Shown here: piece after piece, positions 49,101 to 64,000 of the stretch | Position numbering within the stretch: position 1 is the stretch's first letter | How the letters are laid out: each line of letters begins with the position of its first letter | Origin: Branchiostoma lanceolatum | Taxonomy: Eukaryota > Chordata > Leptocardii > Amphioxiformes > Branchiostomatidae | NCBI RefSeq assembly: GCF_035083965.1 | Contig: NC_089740.1 | Location: 10,104,596 to 10,168,595 of the forward strand | Length of the DNA: 64,000 bases | Direction of reading: 5' to 3' | Made by a program: the position numbers and the translations under genes | Notes under the pieces: generated by a model | Told to the model about the DNA's origin: nothing | Seen by the model: the letters and a program-made list of their open reading frames with translations, nothing else | The model's database searches: none

Positions 49101-50272
49101 TTACAGAATGTGTACCTTTAAACGAGGATGAGCGTAATATATGGTCATCTCTCAACAAGAACCAAAGGACACTTTAAAGTTACGGGTTGCATGAATATGC
49201 CTGGTACAGTATCTCTTCTCTCTAAATCAGATATTGATGAATCTCTTCAACGAAGATTCACCATGGTTAAGACAGATCTAGACTTCAGTCTCACTGAAAG
49301 TGAGGACCAACTGACTCTAGAGGAGAAGCTAGGGTTACGAAGGCTGCTTGGGAGCATCCCATTCCCTATCGGAAGTCTGGGTTTACTTTTCATGAGAATA
49401 TGAGCATCTCCCCTTTTCATTTACATCAGGTGGTCAACATAGGTTTCCAAAGTTGTACTAATAGACGTTGACGTAGAAATGTCAATAATAACAGCGAAAA
49501 GAAGAAATAATTATGTATCTCGTCGTGTGGCAGTAGGTTGGGTAGACAAAAGGTCATGACCATAGCTTGTTGTCTTAGCTACGAAGGTAATGTTTGCAGG
49601 TGGGCAGAATACTTACTAAGTGACCTGAAAAGCTGTGGGTCGATCTATTGGATATTTGGCATGTGGATAGGTGTCAGTAAACTGAAGTTCAATTATCCCC
49701 CCCTCCCCCTCCGTGGCCTTCTAATGTACTGCAGCAGAGCTTCTTCTCCTCGTATTTCATTTTGGGACATAACCATCGTGGCTAAGATAACAATTATAGC
49801 TCTTTTATCATTTAGGAGATTATGACGGAACAAGACGTCTTGGACGCACTTCCTGGAAAGGTCCAAACTTTGAAGATCAACCTGCTGACAGAGGTCCTTA
49901 GTGAGCGCGCTACACAGCGTCTTGGGGACTTTGAGGTCAACTACTTCCAAGGAGAAAAGGCTCAAAGACTCGGCAATAAGTAAGTAAAGCTCATATCCTT
50001 GGTAATTCAAGAACTAATTTCAAATACCGTCTGCTACTCTTGCTTGCTTTCTATAGATGCACCATGACACTAAAACAACTATTATTTTAAATCTCTAAAA
50101 TCTTTGAAGATGATTTGATTTGAATAACTTAAGAAATCTTCCCCGCCTGAATAGATTCAAGCAAGCCTTGGACAACATCGCAGAGGACATCAACTATGAA
50201 AACACCACTCAGCGTTTCAAGCCGTACGACTACCTGGACCCTCGTCTGATCCCCAACGCCATCAGCATCTAA
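40162..50272 (+). CDS. PLAT-domain lipoxygenase, stand-alone (681 aa)
   Basis: Adds O2 to polyunsaturated fatty acids to give hydroperoxides. Seventeen exons in continuous phase: 40162-40340, 40596-40765, 41509-41645, 42005-42049, 42260-42397, 42601-42698, 43913-44054, 44488-44586, 45447-45543, 46123-46240, 46776-46868, 46985-47045, 47474-47594, 48079-48158, 48676-48861, 49816-49979, 50155-50272. PLAT/C2-like domain at about residues 1-115. Iron ligands are all present: His362 and His367 ([13 protein letters not shown]), His559 and Asn563 (QHAAVN), and C-terminal Ile681 (NAISI). Ala410 aligns with the Coffa-site Ala of human 5-LOX, which predicts S stereochemistry. The ATG exon begins at 40159 with a TTTCTAG acceptor, so at least one upstream exon exists. 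The donor at 48861 (GTGTAG) is weak, but the exon continues the family correctly. The substrate and oxygenation position cannot be read. Confidence 0.93.
41290..41430 (-). mobile_element. SINE-like fragment with tRNA B box
   Basis: The minus strand contains GGTCCCGGGTTCGAGCCCCC, a tRNA-type B box, and GTTGTGCCCCTTGG downstream, as in SINEs of marine invertebrates. It lies in the lipoxygenase intron before the exon at 41509. Ends not resolved. Confidence 0.5.
42870..43440. repeat. AT-rich palindromic repeat field (AAATCACTAGTAAGAG / CTTACTAGTGATTT)
   Basis: Many copies, in both orientations, of AAATCACTAGTAAG and its reverse complement, separated by CCTAACATGCC or GTTAGAGGC blocks. They give a dense set of potential hairpins in the lipoxygenase intron 42699-43912. 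Similar sequence resumes at 43629-43690 beyond an LTR-like insertion. Confidence 0.7.
43444..43628 (+). mobile_element. Short LTR followed by a tRNA-Leu primer binding site
   Basis: A 165-bp segment begins TGTAGTATTCACC and ends CTACATAACA (TG...CA). After AT comes TGGTGGCAGCGGTGGGAT (43611-43628), an exact 18-nt complement of the CCA-bearing 3' end of an animal tRNA-Leu of the UAG type. This is the 5' LTR/PBS layout of an LTR retrotransposon. The internal coding region and the 3' LTR are missing: the palindromic repeat field resumes directly. AGGGATTTA lies on both sides and may be a target duplication or part of the host repeat. Confidence 0.7.
44887..45275 (-). mobile_element. LINE 3' end, sister of the copy at 5275-5672
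   Basis: The minus strand encodes [20 protein letters not shown] and [11 protein letters not shown], matching the copy near 5.3 kb. It is followed by TTGCAATTAGCCTACGGGCA and ends in AATAAACTTATCATTATTTA. It is a 5'-truncated non-LTR retrotransposon inserted in a lipoxygenase intron. Confidence 0.75.
45340..45426. mobile_element. Half copy of the TGCTACGGTCACATTTCC MITE
   Basis: It contains the GGGGGCCCGGCCGTCCG subterminal block and the terminal GGAAATGTGACAGGCATAAG, matching one end of the elements at 7101-7296 and 14782-14990. The other end was not found. Confidence 0.5.
46020..46090. repeat. Inverted repeat AATGTTCGCGGTGGTTTTA
   Basis: AATGTTCGCGGTGGTTTTA and TAAAACCACCGCGAACATT enclose about 33 bp of GC-rich sequence, forming a strong hairpin just before the lipoxygenase exon at 46123. 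It is related to the GGTGGTTTTATTTT block near 25340. Confidence 0.7.
46276..46503. mobile_element. GC-rich MITE, TIR TAGCCTGGGTGCCAGACC
   Basis: The left end TAGCCTGGGTGCCAGACC and the right end GGTCTGGTATCCAGGCTA are reverse complements with two mismatches. Subterminal CGGCCGGGGAAG and CTTCCCCGGCC extend the pairing. It is about 228 bp, non-coding, and lies just after the lipoxygenase exon ending at 46240. Confidence 0.75.
47838..47945. mobile_element. Decayed relative of the CTCTCACTGGACC MITE
   Basis: TAAGCCCCTATCTCACTGGA, followed by a diverged GCCACGTTGGCGGC, matches the left end of the element at 9922-10166. Only one convincing end is seen. Confidence 0.4.
48908..49112. mobile_element. 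Foldback element with ~90-bp inverted arms
   Basis: The left arm (about 48908-48998) contains TAACTTCCGTTACCGTTTGA, AGTAAGACGTTTT and GCCAAACTGTCGTTTTT. The right arm (about 49024-49112) is its near-perfect reverse complement. The loop is about 25 bp. It lies in the lipoxygenase intron 48862-49815. No coding capacity. Confidence 0.8.
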
Positions 50273-50289
50273 CTGTGCTGTTGGCATCA

Positions 50290-51770
50290 GCAGTTTTCAT
50301 TAAGGTCCAAACGCATAGTACTCTAGATCTAAGAAAACTGAGAACGTTCACATACATTACATTTGTCTTCTTTGCAGGTGTGTAATACATAAGCTACATA
50401 ACTAATGATTATACATTGTCGTTGCAAGGCTAATCAGCTCTCTGTAGAGCTTACAGTCAGAACGAAAGTTTTTTAACACCAACCTAAGGGTTGAACGTTT
50501 CTTCACAGGACATTTCTTTTCATGTATCTACGGGCTATGGTGGTAATACATTTATAGTATTTTCAAGATATGCTGAAGAGGATTACAAATTTACACTACC
50601 CAGCAATGCATTAACTTTAGGTACGGTGGGGGCGTGGATTGCATTCCATGGAATGAATACAATAGCAGAAACGAACGTAGGTTTGATCAAACCCAAAGGT
50701 TTCAGATGGGTATAATTAGAACCAGGTCTAATGATCTTGAAGTATTGACCAAGAAATACTTTCATTGGTAACTGTGTTGCGTGATGTTGAAACAGCATGA
50801 TATTGAATACAGTTACATAAAAGTACGTGCCTTATTTATAGATTGCTAGGCATATTTGATATGGTTAGTCCGGAATGCAAACAGAATTAAGCAAAGATGA
50901 TGAAAAACCACTAAGATTATGCGAAAACACATACTTAGATAATTACAAACGTTTTGAATAGGGAATATCTTATACGGAGCCTGAGATGCATGTAGCAATG
51001 GAAATACATTTTGGACTTGATAACGAAAGGTGGTAAATGGATATTGTAATAGGAACAATTGTTCTACAAGTGTATACATGAAGGGAATAAGGTATCCACT
51101 AGGATATAGACTCCTGTATAAGGAACTAAATACGGTCGTTATTACTATATGTATGCTGACTTTTTGGTGGGGAATAAATTTGTATCTGGTATTGCTGTGT
51201 TTTGTTTAGTAAGGTGTCAGTACAAGGTTACAGCTATAAGGCACAGGGAAAAATGTTTTGTGTCCGGTCGGTAGGGATTCTTTTTTTTCGACCGAAGTAA
51301 TCCGACAACTAACGTTTACCAATATGTTAAAGATTAAATGCATCAAGACAGTGATATTTTCGACATAATATTGTAATAATATAGATACATAATATTGTAC
51401 AATACCAAGTAGTAAATCAATCAAAGAAGCATAAAGGTTACTAAATATTCTAACATCACCTTTCAAAGCTTTAATCTGTTTACAGGGTAAAATACAGAAA
51501 GTCTGTTTTTTAATTTCAACACTCAAATGCCAGATGCCAATTTTTTTTGTCCCTTGCCAGAATTCGACCCGAAAAATTCTAGGGTCGGCTGGTTTTTGCT
51601 AGGGTAGGTTGGTAACCATAAACACAACATTTTTGAGGCCTAAGTTGGCGACCGTATCGAATCTGTCGTGAGGATTATTTTGCTGGGTCTTATCGTGTTT
51701 CGTAGCGCAGTGTTATATGAAGTGTATTATCAAGGAATTCCTTGGCTATACATAAAGTTACCAACAAAGG
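50290..51770. other. Lipoxygenase 3' flank, no gene recognised
   Basis: Probable 3' UTR and intergenic DNA after the stop at 50272; an AATAAA lies near 51173. No exon or repeat with clear ends was seen. Confidence 0.4.
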
Positions 51771-54700
51771 GGGGAAATGAAATACAGCAAAAGGGTTCTG
51801 TTTCGCAATTGTTTTCACATCTTTAGGTTAGACAAAGCGTGTTCACTTGCATTTGGTAATTACTCAATCATGCGAACATACTGTTGCTGTTGTTTTCAAC
51901 AGAGGTGGTCTTGTTGAGCGGAGCTGCCTGCCGGATCACAGCGTTTACAGATGACATAAATTTTAATTTCACATGTCATAGGATCTCGCGAGACTGTGCG
52001 AGACCAACCCACATACAGAAATATGAAGGCAATGCATTCAGGCATTCGATTCTCGAGTTATCGTGTATACATACGGACACACACGCGCTAAAACATAAAC
52101 GAAAACATAACCTTCTTGGTAAACTAATGGTAACAACAGAAGTGAGATTTGAGCCTTTTTGTACAGCTGAGGATCGAAACTTATATTTTTAACCACGGTA
52201 ACAGCGACAATGAGTTTCTTTGTCAGGGGCATAGTTCAGAGGTAGGAGGCGTTCATTTCGGAAATGGCCATTTTTAATGTCAGATATAATTGAAAGGGTG
52301 TGACAGAAGTTGTTTGGTGACTTTGGGGAAGCGCCATAGTGTCATTGTGAAGACGACATCGTGAGGTTATCTCCTCTCCTTTCTTCAAGGTATGAATTCA
52401 TTTCCTGAAGTCATTTATGATCCGAAGGAAGTTTAAGAATATCTATTCCATAATGTATGTTTGCCATGATGCCTTCTAACACCGCTATCCTACCGTTAGA
52501 ATGGGGCGGGTGTACTAGCTTTGCTCTGTGGGTGCACTCCGTCAGTGGGAGACCCGTCCAGTCACGGATGTCGTCCCCCCACCTCCTCCTACCATTGATC
52601 GTTCCTTGCAGTATGTGGGGCGGGTGCACTAGCTTTGCTATGGGTGACGTGGCAGCTCTCAGCCACTCTGTAAAAATGTCTATAGAATAACAAGGAGGGC
52701 TTGAAGGATTTTAACTTATGTTTTTAACCACGGTAACAGCGACAATGAGTTTCTTTGTCAGAGGCATAGTTCAGAGGTAGGAATGCCATATCTAATGTCA
52801 GATATAATTGAAAGGGTGTGACAGAAGTTGTTTGGTGACTTTGGGGAAGCGCCATAGTGTCATTGTAGAGTGTTCTAACACAGACGACATCGTGAGATTA
52901 TCTCCTCTCCTTTCATCAAGGTATGAATTTTTTGTAGTCATTTCTAAATCCTAAGGAAGTTTAGGAATATTTAGTCAGTTATGTCCGTTTATCATGTCTT
53001 CTATCACCCAGCCTCAGCCAGGTGACATGTGAAAAGTTTAAAATAGCTTTCGCCTGGCGTCACCACCTGAGGCAGCTGGTGTATAGTATTAAGGACGGGT
53101 ATGTGTATTTACAAATACACGAAATACACATGAAGATGGGTGAAATCTACCAAAATACAGTATGATTTGATGAGTAAACATCACAGGCTGCTATATTTAG
53201 GTATGAAATAATGAATTTATGGCCCGGGCGACAAGAAAAAGTGGATTGGAAGCAATCCATGCAGGCGTTCGATTCTCGAGTTATGGTGTACATAGACAGA
53301 CACACACACGAACGCTAACGAAAACATATTTAATCTTCTTGGTGAAGGTAACAACAGAAGTGAGATTTGAGCCTTTATGTACAGCTGAGGATCGAAACTT
53401 CTTTGTCAGAGGCACAGTTCAGAGGTAGGGGGCGTTGAAATGGCGATTGCGGAGGGGAAAATGAAAGTAACAACATAAAACTGGCAAAAGGTTCTGTTCA
53501 ATTCCGCAGTTGTTTTCACATCCGTAGATTAGACAAAGCATATTCGCTTGTATTTGGTAATTACTAAGTCATGCGAAAATCCTGTTGTCGTGGTTTCCAA
53601 CAAAGATGGTCTTGTTCGTACTTACAGCACCCCACATTGTACTGACAACACTGCACATGATACTTACAACACTGTCCATGGTAACCACACATTTCATGGT
53701 ACTAACTACTCATTCTTTTAAAATGCGGACCACTTGGAAAACGCAAAAAAAAATTGCTGCAAAATGTATGAAACATGACGGACTATACATCTGCTTAGAA
53801 AATAGCCTACAGAGAATAGACGTGACGGCTGGCTTCCTTTAGTAAGGATACATGTTGTTGTCTACCACGCTTGGTCGTCAAACAGTCTTTCTTCAAAGAC
53901 CATCGATGGCTTAATCTGATTGATTTATCTTATACAAATCGCGAGAAGATAAAAACCAAGTCGGTTTGTCAGGGGGCATAGTTCAGAGGTAGGAGGCGTT
54001 GAAATGGCGGTTACGGTGATATTTCATGTCCAAAAATAGGAAGGGTGTGACAGAAGTTGTTTAGTGACTTTTGGGAGTCGCCATAGTGTCATTTGGAAGT
54101 TTTCTACCACAGACGGCACCGTGAGATTCCTCTCCTTTTATCTAGGTATGAATTTTCTCTAGTCATTTCTAAATCCGAAGGAAGTTTAGGAACATCTAGT
54201 CAGTAATGTCCGTTTATCATATCTCCTATCATTCCCGGCGTCCTACTGTTAGAACTGGACGGCCGCACTAGCCTTGCTTTGGGTGACGTGGCTGTTCTCT
54301 CAGCCCCCCCCCCCCGTATTTTTCGCACTTAAGAATATACATACATAAGAACGAAATACAAAGATAATAAAACAGTGCAAGGTAGGCCAAAAAGCTTCTG
54401 CTTGTGTAAAAGCCTCCCTTTATCAAATTATAACATTTTTAGTTGATCATTTATACAAAAGAAATAAGTTGAATGATAAACAAAATGAAACAATATAGTG
54501 ATCATGAGAACATCAATATAATAAATTATTTACCATAACTTGATAAATCATACATGAATATGAATGTAGAGTAAACGAGAAGTATTAAAAAAAAAATAAA
54601 AACAGTGGACTACTATTAAACCAAGTAAATAATACTAATAAACAGTGGACTACTATTAAGCAAAAGAAACGGAAACCAAATTAAGAAAATGTAGGCTTAC

Positions 54701-55030
54701 TTATAAAGTCAAATTTAGCGTGGGACTTGCAGATAGCAAGAGTGGGGCTCATTTTTGAAGTCATATTTAAGTTATACATGAAGTGAACAACAAAGGGGAG
54801 AAATGAAAGTAACAAAATACAACAAGAGGTTCTATTCTGCAGTTGTTTTCACATTTGTAGATTATACAAAGCGTATTCACTTGCATTTTGGTAATTACGA
54901 AGTCATGCGAACATCTTGCTGTAAACAAAGATAGTCTTGTTCAGCAGAGCTGTCTGTCGGATTACAGGTGACATTAAATTACTATCAAAGGCCATCACCT
55001 GTGATAGAATCTCGCGAGACTGTACGAGAG
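51770..55030. repeat. Three diverged copies of a ~1.3-1.7 kb unit upstream of the P450-LOX gene
   Basis: Blocks recur in order. AAAGGGGAGAAATGAAA to GTTTTCACATCTTTAG to TTGGTAATTACT occurs near 51770, 53450 and 54790. TCTTGTTGAGCGGAGCTGCC-like sequence occurs near 51905 and 54938. TTTCTTTGTCAGGGGCATAG to GACAGAAGTTGTTTGGTGAC to GGAAGTTTAGGAA occurs near 52210, 52750 and 53970, the first two being about 530 bp apart. Parts also recur at 37490-37600 and 36643-36835. No conserved frame; poly-C run near 54305. Confidence 0.7.
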
Positions 55031-55113
55031 TCTGGATATTCAAATTTTATTGTAACCGTGCCAAAATCATGACCACACCCAATTAAGTGGTAACACTAGG
55101 GCATGGTTTACAC

Positions 55114-55115
<2 letters not shown>

Positions 55116-55162
<47 letters not shown>
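55116..55162. repeat. (TG)n microsatellite before the P450-LOX start
   Basis: About 23 TG units ending some 70 bp upstream of the ATG at 55234. It could lie in the 5' UTR or the proximal promoter. Confidence 0.95.
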
Positions 55163-55233
55163 CTGTTACACAAATTACATTCAGCGCAAATCATAAAAGT
55201 GGTCTATTCCCTTCATACATAGTGAATATAACC

Positions 55234-64000
<8,767 letters not shown>

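Overview
The window is intron-rich animal nuclear DNA. Exons are short with GT/AG boundaries, and the long non-coding stretches are full of MITEs, SINEs, LINE tails and microsatellites. The gene set fits a lancelet (Branchiostoma-like amphioxus): animal LOX, MTFMT, WDR76 and BTB-kelch genes together with a P450 of the CYP74 clan, a clan reported from amphioxus. The organism assignment is an inference. Exon models were built by eye from splice sites, reading phase and protein-family similarity.

Layout, left to right. (1) 68-2528, minus: 5' part of MTFMT, mitochondrial methionyl-tRNA formyltransferase; its 3' exons lie beyond the left edge. (2) 5849-8425, minus: an unrecognised secreted-protein gene with two copies of one ~45-residue module, a TATA box and a non-coding first exon. 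(3) 8.5-15.4 kb: gene-poor, with MITEs and a field of diverged repeats. (4) 15515-17643, plus: a GNAT acetyltransferase resembling histidine N-acetyltransferase (NAT16 family), whose start codon lies alone at the end of exon 1. (5) 19237-23193, plus: a BTB-BACK-kelch protein. (6) 24567-35702, minus: complete 15-exon WDR76, convergent with the kelch gene. (7) 35.8-40.1 kb: repeats. (8) 40162-50272, plus: a complete 17-exon PLAT-lipoxygenase of 681 aa. (9) 50.3-55.2 kb: tandem-like repeats, partly duplicated from region 7. (10) 55234 to the right edge, plus: a gene whose first three exons encode a CYP74-clan cytochrome P450 and whose next thirteen encode a PLAT-lipoxygenase in continuous phase, cut by the window end.

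Regions 8-10 form an oxylipin locus. A stand-alone lipoxygenase would make fatty-acid hydroperoxides. The P450-lipoxygenase fusion would make a hydroperoxide in its C-terminal half and rearrange it (for example to an epoxyalcohol or allene oxide) in its N-terminal half. The two lipoxygenases share almost identical exon lengths and phases, and their upstream repeats are also shared, so they look like a segmental duplication. The stand-alone gene still carries a phase-0 splice acceptor just before its ATG, at the position of the fusion joint in its neighbour. This locus is the most interesting part of the window.
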